From Paraspadella gotoi (taxonomy: Eukaryota; Chaetognatha), in NCBI GenBank assembly GCA_051294375.1, contig CM119263.1, positions 14,931,574-14,995,573 of the forward strand: a DNA stretch of 64,000 nt, written 5' to 3'; not shown here. More notes on this DNA, generated by a model. It was not told the origin of the DNA, searched no databases, and saw nothing but the letters and a program-made list of their open reading frames with translations. The stretch's first letter is position 1.

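Noticed and set aside
62005-62202. Plus-strand frame as a separate gene
   Set aside because: Short, no splice or domain support, and not distinguishable from chance in this composition.

Overview
The window is eukaryotic nuclear DNA: AT-rich, spliced and crowded with transposon debris. The style (Tc1-like elements, Penelope-type and hammerhead-bearing repeats, short LTR elements, kilobase introns beside introns of 62-130 nt) fits an invertebrate, most likely an arthropod. A copepod such as a sea louse is my guess from general impression, not from a marker gene.

One gene explains nearly all the coding signal. It lies on the minus strand, enters the window at 64000 and ends with a stop at 6180-6182. 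I rebuilt 22 exons by joining open frames at GT/AG sites with matching phase. The joined frame stays open for about 2300 codons. The product is a tandem-repeat channel. Every repeat has, where visible, transmembrane segments, a pore loop, a C-linker and a cyclic-nucleotide-binding-type domain (CNBD). Four repeats are represented: A (only S6 end, C-linker and CNBD are inside the window), B, C and D, then a C-terminal tail. This is the architecture of CNGK, the pseudotetrameric cyclic-nucleotide-gated K+ channel known from sea urchin sperm. Repeat D has a canonical K+ filter (GFGD), C has GLGD, B a degenerate MTEGSD. Only the CNBD of repeat A keeps a recognisable phosphate-binding cassette.

Layout, left to right (3' to 5' of the gene). 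1-6179: 3' flank with Tc1 and mariner relics, a short LTR element and a foldback. 6180-12094: C-terminal tail and repeat D (exons 22-16). 14675-34266: repeat C (exons 15-8), with TE-filled introns. 42088-45640: CNBD B, S1-S3 of C, and the pore of B. 45641-55242: a 9.6 kb intron holding a 1.24 kb tandem duplication, an LTR element and a Tc1 element. 55243-64000: first part of repeat B and the end of repeat A.

The introns hold the other notable items. (1) Several copies of a hammerhead-ribozyme-like motif in a dispersed repeat, the best at 8718-8761. (2) A 656-bp terminal-repeat element with 234-bp LTRs, a primer-binding site, a polypurine tract and 4-bp target duplication, whose LTR contains a tRNA-like arm. 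A divergent relative at 58613-58800 keeps a hairpin through paired base changes. (3) A decayed Penelope-like GIY-YIG endonuclease fragment. (4) A perfect 49-bp palindrome, long inverted arrays and clustered direct repeats. No rRNA, CRISPR or second host gene was found. All exon limits are manual predictions without transcript support.
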